DNA of 64,000 nucleotides from MPNP01 sp965116235. Its GTDB lineage: Bacteria > Pseudomonadota > Alphaproteobacteria > Rhodobacterales > Rhodobacteraceae. The stretch spans positions 992,001 through 1,056,000 of the forward strand of contig OZ220496.1 in NCBI GenBank assembly GCA_965116235.1, in the 5' to 3' direction. Position 1 is the first letter of the stretch. The number at the start of each line of letters is the position of its first letter. A model generated the notes under the pieces. The model did not search any database, was not told the DNA's origin, and saw nothing but the letters and a program-made list of their open reading frames with translations. The position numbers and the translations under genes are program-made. Positions 35,173 through 44,721 of the stretch are shown in pieces.

Positions 35173-38009
35173 TCAGAAGCGGAAGGTCACGGACAGGCCG
35201 CCCCCAAAGTCGGCATTGTCGCTGCCGGCTGTCGCATAAAACGCATCCCCCGCCAGCACCGTGCGGCCATCGCTGCCCAACGGCATCGCCCCGCCGATAC
35301 CGGCCCGCACCCAGGTCGGCTTCACTTCGCCCTTGAGGGGCGTCGTACCGGCCATCACCTCAAACTCCGGCCGAAACTCGTGCTCCAGATCCAGCGACCC
35401 ATACAGCCGGCTGGCTCCCTCACGCGGGCCCAGCTCCGCCTGTACGCCCACACGGGCCATGACGCTCTCGGCCCGGTCCGGGGATACCGTCCCGGTGCCT
35501 CCCAGACTGGTCGGCTCGACAAACGCATCCATCTTCACCGACGACCAGGACAGACCCCCACGCGGTGTCACCATCAGGCCGCCCACAGACATCGGCTGAC
35601 CCACCTCCAGCCCCAGAGCCACGCCACTCCCACTGCCTGTGGAGGTGATCCTGGTGCCATTGCTGGTCACCTCAATGTCGAAGAACCGGGTGTAGCTCAG
35701 CTGGCCATCCACATACAGCCCATTGTTGCCGGTCCAGGTCAGGGACACGCCCAGACCCATGCCATCGACATCCATGGTGCCCCCGTCCTTCACGGTGGCC
35801 TTGCTCTGCCGCCAATGGGTGCTCACGCCCAGCAACAGACGGTCGTCGGTCGGAACATCCAGACCGAGCGCGACGCGGGTCTGCTCGATATCCCACGACA
35901 GGGCCTGACCGCCGACGCCGGTGGCCGTTGTCGAGGTCTGGGCCCTGCGGTCTCCTTCGAGGGCGGCGAGACGGACCCAGATGCCGGTGCGCGATTGCGG
36001 GGCTTCGACCCGTTCGCCCTTGGTGCTCTCCACGATGACGCTGCCGCCGCCGGTCAGCCGCGGGGTGGCCATGCGGGTCCCATAGGACAGCGGTGTCGAC
36101 AGACCCTGCAGAACCGGAGCCGTGGCCTCATACAGCCGGGCCTGATCCTTGTAGGCCTTCTGCATCTGTGCCCCCTCCACGTCCTCAAACTTGTAGCCGC
36201 CGGTAATGGTCGTCAGCCGCGCCGTGATCACTTCATCATAAATCCCCATGTCCATGCCGCGCCGCAACACCGTGTCGTCCTTTTTCAGAGGTTTCGGCGT
36301 TCCGGCGATGCCCCGGCGGGTCGGCCGGGTCTGCAGGGTCACCGTGCCGAGGATTTTCCCCATGACATGACCGACAACCCCATTCCTGTCCTGGTCCAGA
36401 GTGATGGTCGTCGGGCCGGCCCTGGCATCCACCTGGATGGCGACCTTGTCCTCAGACCTGGCACTGCTCACATGAGCCCGCGGACCGATGACGATCGCGC
36501 TGCCTCCGCCCGTCCGGGTATCGGTTGTCTTCACCTGAACATGCACGCCGGCATGATCTGTACCCCCCGTGACCGTGCCGCCGATGGTAACGTACGACGG
36601 GCCCGTGCCTTGATGCCAGATCAGAATGCCCTGGTTGCCGGCGGTAATCGTGCTGCGTTCGGTCGTCGTGACCCGTATGGTGCCGGTCGCAGTGGCACTT
36701 CTGCGGTTCGCGGCATAGATGCCCGACGTTTTCGCGTTGATCGTGCCCCGATGCGTGACATGGACATTGCCCCCTGCGCCTGATGTATTGCGTACGGAAG
36801 CATTGATGCCACTCCCATGCGTGGCGTCGCGGGCGACGATCGTGCTGCTCATCCCGGTCTCGACCGTAACGTTGCCCTTGCCAGCGTTGTATGTAAAAAT
36901 GCCGATCCGTTTGGCATCAATCGCCCCATTGTGGATGACCCGAACATCCCCGGTGCTGGTGGCTTCACTTATTTCGGCAAAGATACTATCTTCGTTGTCA
37001 CCCTCGGCCACAATCACGCTGCCCACGGCTGTCGTGACCGTGACATCACCCTCCATGGCGGATGTCGCCAGGTTCCTCGCCTCCATCCCTTCCCCGGCAT
37101 GAATCTGGCCCTGGTGCAGGATCGTGATGTTGCCCACACTCTTGTCTTTCAATATAACGCCAAGGCCTTGGGTGGCGATGCGGGCCCCCTCTGTGCCGAG
37201 CTTCGCCGCGGGTCCGATCGTGACGTCAATGTCGCCCCGAGCAAATTGTTCCACCGACAGGCCGCTATCGGCGTGAATGGTGCCGCCAGTGAGTGCGATC
37301 GTGATCGGAATGACCGAGTGTATCGGGCTCGTGTCCTCATAATCGCCAGCGTGGACAATGATGCCTTTCTTGTCGCTTATCGTGAGTTTCGACATGTCAA
37401 TGTCGGCACCGGACACGAGATGAATGCCCTTGGTCCTTGTCGGCGCTTCTGCCGTGCCCCCGGCTTTCCCCTTGTGTACGAGTCGGATGCCGACACCCTC
37501 GGTCGCGGCGGACTCCCCGCTCATGACAATCTCGCCTTTCAGGTCCAGCCTGAGCACTCCGGTCCCGTCACGCGCCACTTCCATGCCATGCAGAGCCGAA
37601 TGGATCGTTGTCCGGCCCGCAACCACAACATCCTTGTCGCCAGCGCCCTCGGCATTAATGTCAAGGACAATGGGGTCTATCAGGTCATTGCTCTCACCGA
37701 ACCGGGCTCCATTCAAATTCAACCGAAGTCCCTCGGTCAGGTCCTGACACCCGACCGAATCCGAGTACTTGCCGGCAAGGGTCAGAGGGTTGGCATAGGT
37801 CACTCCGGCCGAACAGCTCGGCGTCTGCGCTGTCGCCGGATAAGATGAAGCCAGCTGTACAGCCAGCAGCACACCCGTCGCCAGAAGTCCTGGGATCCGG
37901 CCCGTACAAGACCAGGCCGAGAGGTTATCTACCCCCCCCCTCTCATGTTCGCGGGCATGCCCGGACTGTCGCTCGTGGTACCCGCCTCAAGTCGAAAGCA
38001 ATTTTTCAT
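35173..38009 (-). CDS. Phase-variable autotransporter adhesin 2, out of frame as given
   Basis: ATG 38009 with AGGA ten bases upstream opens a frame (MKNCFRLEAGTTSDSPGMPA) that meets nine G at 37932-37940 and then TAG. One more G joins it to IPGLLATGVLLAVQLASSYP and a signal cleavage site at ATA/QTP, giving about 945 residues; the uninterrupted part begins at 37872. The passenger has repeated strands (for example HNGAIDAKRIGIFTYNAGKG) and the C-terminal 290 residues form a barrel ending FRF. Barrel-coding DNA closely matches that of 27477-30532 in inverted orientation. Probably a surface adhesin; ligand unknown. Confidence 0.85.
37932..37940 (-). repeat. Poly-G tract (9 G) in 5' coding region, autotransporter 2
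   Basis: On the minus strand nine G lie between AACATGAGA and TAGATAACCT. The sequence directly after the tract is almost the same as in the paralogue (TAGATGACCT), including the TAG that stops translation at nine G. Ten or seven G restore the frame. Confidence 0.85.
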
Positions 38010-38050
38010 GGTCACAATTCCTGTCTCAATGCATGGATTCAAGTTGCGGT

Positions 38051-38080
38051 ACTAAATACCCCCCCCCTTGCCATTTGCAA
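38051..38080 (-). promoter_or_regulatory. Putative promoter with poly-G spacer, autotransporter 2
   Basis: On the minus strand TTGCAA (38075-38080) is followed by ATGGCAA, nine G (38059-38067), TA and TTTAGT (38051-38056). The spacing between the two hexamers is 18 bases; eight G would give 17. The layout matches that of autotransporter 1, which has seven G. The start codon lies 41 bases further on. Promoter activity is inferred. Confidence 0.5.
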
Positions 38081-38127
38081 CATCTTTTTTTCGATGCGGG
38101 GAAAAATTTTCTGGCCGCGTGGCGCAT

Positions 38128-38325
38128 CAGGACAACATTCCGAAACCGCCATCGATCCCTGACGCAAGATTTGGGTCCGGGAAGCAAATCCTGAGACAGC
38201 AGGTGATACAATGTACGAATGATGCGGCTGTCGATTTCGATTTCCTGGGCATTTTCGACCAGAAACAGGATGGCTTCCTTGTGATTCATGATCATTACAG
38301 TTTCCGCAAGAATCTTCCTTTGGGG
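38128..38325 (-). pseudogene. Fragment of a Fic-family protein
   Basis: The minus strand encodes ILAETVMIMNHKEAILFLVE, then NAQEIEIDSRIIRTLYHLLS and QDLLP, which resembles the helical region before the catalytic Fic motif in Fic/DOC AMP-transferases. The HPFxxGNG catalytic motif is absent and the similarity stops near 38140. The upstream end is cut by the inverted-repeat element at 38322-38549. The fragment overlaps the upstream region of autotransporter 2. Confidence 0.5.
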
Positions 38326-38549
38326 CTTATAAAGATGACTTGACAAAGTCATTTTCAACATCCCGGTCGGTTGCAGTCCTCTTCAACCAAACCTTGTACG
38401 GACGATGAGATGGCCCCGATCTTCCGCTCGGGACAGATTGTCATGGCAAGGCACGAGCTAAAGTTTCGGAAGTTGCTCCCGCCAGACCTTGCTGTAAGAA
38501 CACTCCCACTGAATAAAAATCACCGTGTCAAGTCATCTTTATAAGCCCC
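38322..38549. mobile_element. 228-bp MITE-like element with 24-bp inverted repeats
   Basis: Positions 38322-38345 (beginning GGGGCTTATAAAGATGAC) are repeated as a perfect inverted copy at 38526-38549, and weaker pairing extends about ten bases further inward. Both ends are flanked by TTT, a possible 3-bp target duplication. The 180 bases between hold no gene. The element sits at the truncated end of the Fic fragment. The size and structure fit a non-autonomous miniature transposable element; no matching transposase is in the window. Confidence 0.7.
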
Positions 38550-38777
38550 TTTCCTTTGGTCGCAGTGCCTTCTTCAACCAGTTTTTGGTTATCAAGGCAA
38601 GAGTAGGTGTTTCCTTCCAGATGGCTAGAGTTACAGGACAGTCTTACCAAGAGTCGTTGACATGTCTTGCGGGCGTTAGTACCCGGCCGCTAATCTGAAC
38701 TTCCGAAGCCGCTTTTTTGTAACCGTGCAAGAATAAACACGATTTTTACTTTGGAATGGCGTCCGACTGGACAGGTT

Positions 38778-38992
38778 TCAGGGGAGGCGCACGCCCAGGA
38801 GCTCAAGGGCTCGCTCCTGCAGGGGTGGGGTCGTCGTCATGTCGACGGTCACATCGCTTCCAACCGTCGGCTGGAGCCGGATGCGGGTCAGCGTGGCGAG
38901 ATGCTTCATCAGGTCAGCAAAGCGCCGAACCGGCAGGCCGCCGGACGTACGTCGGGTGGCGAGCTGCGATTGGGTACGGTTTCGATATACAT
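38778..38992 (-). pseudogene. IS1634-type transposase relic
   Basis: On the minus strand MYIETVPNRSSPP at 38992 is the N-terminus of IS1634-group (IS4-like) transposases. About 65 bases later, in another frame, RRFADLMKHLATLTRI and LQERALELLGVRLP (ending at 38778) match the C-terminus. A complete enzyme has over 500 residues, so almost all of the middle is deleted. Confidence 0.65.
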
Positions 38993-39411
38993 GAACACGG
39001 CGATAATGATGGAAAAAGAAAAGGCACGTGTCTGTGGATAAAAGATTGTCAGAAACATGGACGGGTTATGGCAGTGAAAACGGCATGGGGGACCATTGCA
39101 GAACACCGCATGGCAGAGGTCAGACCAATCTCAAAGGGTCAAATCGGTTCGGAAGTTCGGTTTGAAGATCAAGGTATTTTCGTAAGCCTCACTTGCAACA
39201 TCGTGGTGACACGAGTCAAATGGAGTGAACAGTCGACAAAAAGTGAGTCAACGCGTTGCACGAAAACTCCATAGGAAGAGAAGATTCGAAAAATTGGCAG
39301 GTATTTTGGTTGATTCAGGTATACAATCCCCATTGATCTTAATTCGAATTTTCGTTGCAAGCTTTGAAGAGTTGGCGGGTTGTTCAAGATGTTCTGCAGA
39401 TTGGTTGAACC
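38993..39411. other. 419-bp gap before sixA-like gene
   Basis: No gene recognised. Frames here are short and mutually overlapping. The stretch contains TGTGGATAA (39033-39041), identical to a DnaA box, as a single copy. The 100 bases before the sixA-like start should contain its promoter. Confidence 0.4.
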
Positions 39412-39903
39412 ATGAAACTCATATTGACGAGACATGCAAAATCAAGCTGGGAGACCGATCACCGGGATCATGACCGTCCTTTGAGTTCAAGAGGCATCAA
39501 GGCCGCGGGAAAAATCGGCAGATGGCTTGATGCGAAGGGCTATCACCCCAGAATAGTGCTGTGCTCGACCGCGGCAAGAACGCGCCTGACTTGGTCATAC
39601 TTGAGTGAACATTTGCCACCACCGGCACAGGTTCGATTCATCTCGGCCATGTATGGAGGAATGCCCGGATCAATGCTGGGGAACCTGCAGGAAGAGGCCG
39701 ACGACCCCGTGATAATGATCGGGCATAATCCTGGCCTGGCAAGTTTCGCCAGCAATATCTTGGCCCAACGACCGGAATCACCGGATTTTTTCCGTTTTCC
39801 AACCGGGGCAACGCTTGTTTGCGAGTTGGACATTACGTCTTGGAAAGATTGCCATTTTGGCATGGCCAAACTGGTTGATTTTGTCGTTCCGCGAAGACTT
39901 TAG
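39412..39903 (+). CDS. SixA-like histidine phosphatase
   Basis: A 163-residue member of the phosphoglycerate-mutase/histidine-phosphatase superfamily. The catalytic RHG motif appears as LTRHAKSSW at residues 5-13, and the second catalytic His is in MIGHNPGLASFA (about 105-116). Size and motifs match the SixA family, whose members dephosphorylate the histidine of phosphotransfer proteins, but many relatives have other substrates. It stands alone, converging on aapP with a 28-base gap. Confidence 0.85.
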   Translation: MKLILTRHAKSSWETDHRDHDRPLSSRGIKAAGKIGRWLDAKGYHPRIVLCSTAARTRLTWSYLSEHLPPPAQVRFISAMYGGMPGSMLGNLQEEADDPVIMIGHNPGLASFASNILAQRPESPDFFRFPTGATLVCELDITSWKDCHFGMAKLVDFVVPRRL

Positions 39904-39931
39904 TCAGGCGGTTCAGGCCACAAGCGAAATC

Positions 39932-40717
39932 TCAGTGGCCCAATATCTGGCTGAGGAAAAGCTTTGTTCGGTCGCTCTGCGGATTGTCAAAGAATTCCTG
40001 CGGGCTGTTCGACTCGACAATCTGGCCTTCATCCATGAAAATCACACGATCGGCAACCTGTCGTGCAAAGCCCATTTCATGGGTCACGCACAGCATGGTC
40101 ATCCCATCCTGAGCCAGTTCGATCATGGTGTCAAGCACCTCCTTGATCATCTCGGGGTCCAGTGCCGACGTGGGTTCGTCAAAGAGCATGATGCGCGGAC
40201 GCATGCAAAGCGACCGGGCTATGGCCACTCGCTGCTGCTGACCACCGGACAATTGACCCGGGTATTTGTCGGCCTGTTCGGGAATCTTGACTTTCTCCAG
40301 GTAGTGTCGGGCGGTCTCTTCCGCTTCGTGCCGAGGAATCTTGCGAACCCAAATCGGAGCCAGAGTACAGTTTTCCATGACTGTAAGGTGAGGAAACAGA
40401 TTGAAGTGCTGAAACAGCATCCCGACTTCAGATCGGATAATGTCGATGTTTTTCAAATCCGAGGAAAGTTCTGTCCCTTCAACAATGATTTGGCCGGTCT
40501 GGTGTTCTTCGAGTCGGTTAATGCATCGTATCAAGGTGGACTTGCCTGATCCGGACGGACCACAGATCACGATGCGTTCCTTGTTGTAGACGGTAAGGTT
40601 GATATCTCTGAGAACGTGAAACTTGCCATACCACTTGTTCATGTTGATGATCTCGACCGCAGCCGTATCAGGCGCGGAACTCTCATCAGCATCTTTGGTT
40701 TGTACTTGATCGAGCAC
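39932..40717 (-). CDS. aapP: General L-amino acid ABC transporter ATPase
   Basis: A 261-residue ABC ATPase of the polar-amino-acid group: Walker A GPSGSGKSTLIRC, Q-loop LFQHFNLFPHLT, signature LSGGQQQRVAIAR, Walker B IMLFDEPTSALD and H-loop VTHEMGFA. It is the last gene of aapJQMP, 12 bases after aapM, and energises uptake of a broad range of L-amino acids in alphaproteobacteria. Confidence 0.96.
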   Translation of the reverse strand: MLDQVQTKDADESSAPDTAAVEIINMNKWYGKFHVLRDINLTVYNKERIVICGPSGSGKSTLIRCINRLEEHQTGQIIVEGTELSSDLKNIDIIRSEVGMLFQHFNLFPHLTVMENCTLAPIWVRKIPRHEAEETARHYLEKVKIPEQADKYPGQLSGGQQQRVAIARSLCMRPRIMLFDEPTSALDPEMIKEVLDTMIELAQDGMTMLCVTHEMGFARQVADRVIFMDEGQIVESNSPQEFFDNPQSDRTKLFLSQILGH

Positions 40718-40729
40718 GTCTTACTCCTT

Positions 40730-42034
40730 CTATCGATGTCCGGTTTCGAGTTTTTTCTCCAGATGAAGCGAATACCGGGACATGGAGAAACAGAAAATGA
40801 AGAACAGTAGAGCCACGAATGCGTAAAGTTCCCAGACTATGCCGTTCCAGGCCGAGTCGGCGCGAATGGCTGTCGATAGTCCGATCGGGTCCAAGAGACC
40901 GATTATGGAAACGAGAGTCGTGTCCTTGAAGAGCCCGATAAAGGTCGAAACGATACCGGGAATCGAGATTTTGAGCGCCTGCGGCAAGATGATGAGGCGC
41001 ATGGACTTCCAGTAATCAAGCCCAAGAGCGTCACTGGCCTCGTACTGACCTTTGGGCAGGGCCGCCAGGCCACCACGCACGACTTCAGCAATGTAGGCCG
41101 CCGAGAACAGGGTGACCATGATGACGACCCGCAAGATGATATCGAAGTTGGTTCCCGGTGGCATGAAGTAATTCAGCAGGGTTGAGGCCACGAACAGGAG
41201 AGTGATGAGAGGAACGCCCCGAATGAACTCGATAAAGCCAACACAGAGTGTCTTGACAATCAGCATGTCAGACTTTCGGCCAAGGGCCAGCAGGATGCCG
41301 AGAGGCAACGAAGCGGCAATGCCTGTTGCTCCAATGATCACGGATAGGGAAAACCCTCCGAACTGCTCGCTTTCGACAATCTCGATTGCCAGAGGCGTTA
41401 TGTTGGCAACCATGAACTCCGATACCGGACCCACCAGAAACAGAAGACACAGGACAGTCAACAGAACTCCAACGATGGTGCCGATCAGCAACCCGAAACG
41501 GCCAGTGGCCATGGACAGGACATATCCTCCCCCGATGAAAACGGCCAAGGTTAGAAGAGGCGTCCATGCCGTGCCTCCCCAGAGCAGCCAATAGCCCAAA
41601 AAAGGATAGATTCCGGTAAATACGAGCAGGGTGCGTGGGAGATTGGGAAACAGGATCGGAGCCAGGGCAATCAGCATGCACACAAATGTCAGGTTGACGC
41701 GCCAGTACAGTTCTCGTGGATAAAACCCGTAGAACAGCTGAAGATATCGCTCCCGAATGACGGCCCAGCATGCGCCAGAAGTTCCGTCTCCGTAGGCCAG
41801 GACAATGGCTTTCCGACATTCCGTGAGGGAATTGGCTGTCCAGGACGAGTAGATGACCCATGGCACCATTTGCCACAGGACAAAAACGATGAAGGCAACA
41901 AAGAAGACGGTTACGAGCGAATTGATGGGACCGCTGAAGAGGTTGTTGCGAAACCAGCCCAGAAAACTCCCCTCACCACCCGGCGGCTGAGCTTCCGGCA
42001 TCATTTCCATTCGAATGTAGGACACGTTTGCCAC
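40730..42034 (-). CDS. aapM: General L-amino acid ABC transporter permease AapM
   Basis: A 434-residue inner-membrane permease with an N-terminal extension holding several extra helices (typical of AapM) and a C-terminal HisM-type core with the EAA loop (AALPKGQYEASDALGLDYWK). It pairs with AapQ to form the translocation channel. It starts one base after the aapQ stop, so translation is probably coupled. Confidence 0.95.
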   Translation of the reverse strand: MANVSYIRMEMMPEAQPPGGEGSFLGWFRNNLFSGPINSLVTVFFVAFIVFVLWQMVPWVIYSSWTANSLTECRKAIVLAYGDGTSGACWAVIRERYLQLFYGFYPRELYWRVNLTFVCMLIALAPILFPNLPRTLLVFTGIYPFLGYWLLWGGTAWTPLLTLAVFIGGGYVLSMATGRFGLLIGTIVGVLLTVLCLLFLVGPVSEFMVANITPLAIEIVESEQFGGFSLSVIIGATGIAASLPLGILLALGRKSDMLIVKTLCVGFIEFIRGVPLITLLFVASTLLNYFMPPGTNFDIILRVVIMVTLFSAAYIAEVVRGGLAALPKGQYEASDALGLDYWKSMRLIILPQALKISIPGIVSTFIGLFKDTTLVSIIGLLDPIGLSTAIRADSAWNGIVWELYAFVALLFFIFCFSMSRYSLHLEKKLETGHR

Positions 42035-42035
42035 G

Positions 42036-43286
42036 CTAGCGCTCCTTGATCTTCACGGTGGAATTGTACCAGTTCATGACCGCCGAAATGCTCAGGGACA
42101 CGCCCAGAAAAACCAGCATCATCAAGAGAATGCATTCCAGTTCGCGCCCCGTCTGGTTCAAGGTTATCCCGCCAAGCGTACCCGTGATGTCCATGTAGCC
42201 AACGGAAATCGCCAGCGAGGAGTTCTTGGTGAGGTTGAGGAACTGCGAAATCAGTGGCGGAATGATCACCCTCAAAGCCTGTGGAAGAATGATCAGGTTC
42301 ATGGTTGTGCTCGGCCGTAGTCCCAAGGAATAGGCGGCTTCGGTCTGCCCCTTGTTCACGGCCAGAATGCCAGCCCGGACGATCTCGGCGATAAAGGCCG
42401 ATGTGTAACACGATAGCGCCAGCCACAGTGCCAGGAGGGAGTTTCGCAGATAGGTTCCGTTGGCGAAGTTGAATCCCTTGAGTTCCGGATAGCCTAGATG
42501 AAATCCCAAAAGATACAGCAGAACAATGGGGGGCAGGACAACAACGGCCAATCGAGAGGGCCAGACTGTTGGTCTCAACCCGGTTTCAGCCTGCCTGACA
42601 TCAGCTCGCCTGGCAATTCTTTTGGAGAAGTAGATGCCACCGGTCAAGACGACCAGCAATGCGATCAGATCAAGACTGATTTCAAAGAGCCCGAAAATGC
42701 TGAGATCGCCGATTCCGCTGGCAAACAGGGGTTCTGGAAGATACGTTCCGCGATTGGTTACAGCAACGGAATCCCAGAGCAGCATGCTGGCTTCCGGATT
42801 TTCGCCTCGAAAAGCCGCTGGGCGAGGCAGGGACTCAATCAGGATGGCCATGAAGAAGAGAATCCAGAGAAGAACCGGGACGTTCCGGAACATCTCGACC
42901 CAACAGGTCATTATCTTGGCCACGATCCAGTTCTTGGACAGTCTCAATATGCCGATGATCACCCCCAGAATGGTGGCTACCGTGCAGCCCAGCACGGCCA
43001 CGACCAGGGTGTTGATCAAGCCGACAAAGGCCGCTCGAATGTGTGGAGATCGCGAAGAATAGTCGATCAGGTACTGATTGATGTCATACGATGCCGGCTC
43101 GAACAGAAACTTCAGTTCGACGCCTTTGCCCAGGGTTTGCAGATTTTGGACCGTGTTGCTGACAAGCCAGGAGAACAGAAGCATGACCCCCATCAGGGCA
43201 ACAACCTGAATCGTGAGCGACCTGTACCGAGTATCGTACAGGAGCATGCTCAACCTGAATTCTGCGGCTGGTCGACTCGTCTGCAC
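42036..43286 (-). CDS. aapQ: General L-amino acid ABC transporter permease AapQ
   Basis: Inner-membrane permease with a HisM-type core (EAA loop AVNKGQTEAAYSLGLRPS) and a characteristic periplasmic insertion. I place the start at GTG 43286 because AGGGAC lies nine bases upstream; an in-frame GTG at 43310 would begin inside the U-run of the terminator just upstream and an ATG at 43247 would drop the short N-terminal tail usual for AapQ. Partner of AapM. Confidence 0.92.
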   Translation of the reverse strand: MQTSRPAAEFRLSMLLYDTRYRSLTIQVVALMGVMLLFSWLVSNTVQNLQTLGKGVELKFLFEPASYDINQYLIDYSSRSPHIRAAFVGLINTLVVAVLGCTVATILGVIIGILRLSKNWIVAKIMTCWVEMFRNVPVLLWILFFMAILIESLPRPAAFRGENPEASMLLWDSVAVTNRGTYLPEPLFASGIGDLSIFGLFEISLDLIALLVVLTGGIYFSKRIARRADVRQAETGLRPTVWPSRLAVVVLPPIVLLYLLGFHLGYPELKGFNFANGTYLRNSLLALWLALSCYTSAFIAEIVRAGILAVNKGQTEAAYSLGLRPSTTMNLIILPQALRVIIPPLISQFLNLTKNSSLAISVGYMDITGTLGGITLNQTGRELECILLMMLVFLGVSLSISAVMNWYNSTVKIKER

Positions 43287-43310
43287 TTGGACGTCCCTGT
43301 TCACGCACAC

Positions 43311-43341
43311 AAAAAAACCGCGAGGCTTTCACCCCACGGTT
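43311..43341 (-). terminator. Terminator/attenuator between aapJ and aapQ
   Basis: On the minus strand a 10-bp stem (AACCGTGGGG with CCTCGCGGTT, two G-U pairs) with a six-base loop TGAAAG is followed by seven U. It lies between aapJ and aapQ and ends directly before the aapQ coding region, so it should end most aapJ transcripts and lower expression of the permeases relative to the binding protein. Confidence 0.8.
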
Positions 43342-43403
43342 TGCGTTTTAACGATGAACAAGACAAAAATCAACGGATGTCTTGACTTGCTTTCACACGA
43401 AGA

Positions 43404-44420
43404 TCAACGATAGGGAGGCGCATAGATCAGACCGCCATTGGTCCAAAGATCATTGACCCCGCGAACCAGTTTAACCGGCGTATTGATGCCAATGTTGCGC
43501 TCGAAGATCTCGCCAAAGTTGCCAACCTGCTCAATCGCATTAACTGCCCAATCGCCTGGCAATCCAACCATGGCGGCATAGTCACCCTCGGTGCCGAGCA
43601 GACGATTGATTTCGGGATCATTGGTTGGTGCGCTGGCCATCTCCCGGACATTGGCAGAAGTGATGCCTTTTTCTTCCGCGATGATCAGGGCATTCAGAAC
43701 CCAGCGGCCAATATCAGCCCACTGATCATCCCCGTGTCTTACGAGAGGGCCCAAGGGCTCTTTCGAGATCACTTCAGGCAGCACGACGTAATCGTCCGGG
43801 TTTTCAGCGCTGGCCCGGGTGGCCGCCAAGCCAGAACGGTCAGTTGTGTATGTGTCACATGCCTGGGAGAAGAATTGCTCCTTGGCTTCGGCGTTGGTTT
43901 CGATTGGCACCGGTTCATAGGTCATGCCATTGACACGAAAGTAGTCGGCCAGGTTCAGTTCGGTGGTGGTTCCGGTTTGAATGCACACGCTGGCGCCGTC
44001 GAGCTCGGTTGCTGACGAAACGCCCAGATCGGCCCGAACCATGAATCCTTGACCATCATAGAAACTGATTCCGAGGAAAGTCTGTTTCAGGTCCGTGTCA
44101 CGGGAGTATGTCCACGTTGTGTTTCTTGACAAGATGTCAAACTCGCCCGCGGCCAGAGCCGTGAATCTTTGCTTGGTCGTAACCGGGGTAAACTTGACGG
44201 CATTCCGATCACCAAAGAGAGCGGCAGCCAATGCGCGACAGTAGTCAACGTCGTAGCCTTCCCATTCGCCCTCGGCATTCGGACTGGCAAACCCGACCAA
44301 GCCGGTCGAAATGCCGCACTCAAGGTTCCCTCGAGCCATGACATCGTCCAAAGTCGCTGCGCTCACGGTCCCAGCCAGTCCGAGAGAAGCCACTAATCCG
44401 AAAATAAGCTTTAGTTTCAT
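43404..44420 (-). CDS. aapJ: General L-amino acid-binding periplasmic protein AapJ
   Basis: A 338-residue periplasmic solute receptor. The signal peptide is MKLKLIFGLVASLGLAGTVS with cleavage after AA; the mature protein has the family 3 solute-binding fold (GNLECGISTGLVGFASPN, GYDVDYCRALAAALFG, RFTALAAGEFDILSRNTTWT). It is the first and, by the terminator after it, the most expressed gene of aapJQMP. Confidence 0.96.
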   Translation of the reverse strand: MKLKLIFGLVASLGLAGTVSAATLDDVMARGNLECGISTGLVGFASPNAEGEWEGYDVDYCRALAAALFGDRNAVKFTPVTTKQRFTALAAGEFDILSRNTTWTYSRDTDLKQTFLGISFYDGQGFMVRADLGVSSATELDGASVCIQTGTTTELNLADYFRVNGMTYEPVPIETNAEAKEQFFSQACDTYTTDRSGLAATRASAENPDDYVVLPEVISKEPLGPLVRHGDDQWADIGRWVLNALIIAEEKGITSANVREMASAPTNDPEINRLLGTEGDYAAMVGLPGDWAVNAIEQVGNFGEIFERNIGINTPVKLVRGVNDLWTNGGLIYAPPYR

Positions 44421-44721
44421 GATAAAGTTCCTGTATCAACTGATATTTGATCCTAAGTTCCGGCGATTCTAGCGGAGAGTGTCATGAATTTCAAGAACAA
44501 TCTCAATTTATGTCGCTAATGCAGGAAGGTCTCTTGCAGGTCAAGGTCATCCCATTTGCCTTGCAGCAAGAATGTTTTCGCTGGCCATGTCCATTTGGCG
44601 GCAAGACCTTATATGGAACGGGGTTTGAGATCGGCATTCGGGTTTGGCGAGTTCGCAATGCCAAGCCGTGAAACGGTCTTCCGACGGTTTTCCATTCACT
44701 TGCTCAAGAACGAATTTGTCA
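44421..44721. other. Divergent promoter region of aapJ and AEC gene
   Basis: About 300 bases between two divergent genes. It should hold both promoters. No operator palindrome or clear promoter box pair was recognised, and frames across it do not look coding. Confidence 0.4.

Noticed and set aside
35380..36783. A 467-codon plus-strand frame inside autotransporter 2
   Set aside because: Antisense of the barrel and passenger; the encoded sequence is low-complexity and matches nothing.
39033..39041. TGTGGATAA, identical to a DnaA box, as sign of a replication origin
   Set aside because: A single copy, no AT-rich unwinding region, no dnaA/dnaN/gidA neighbours.
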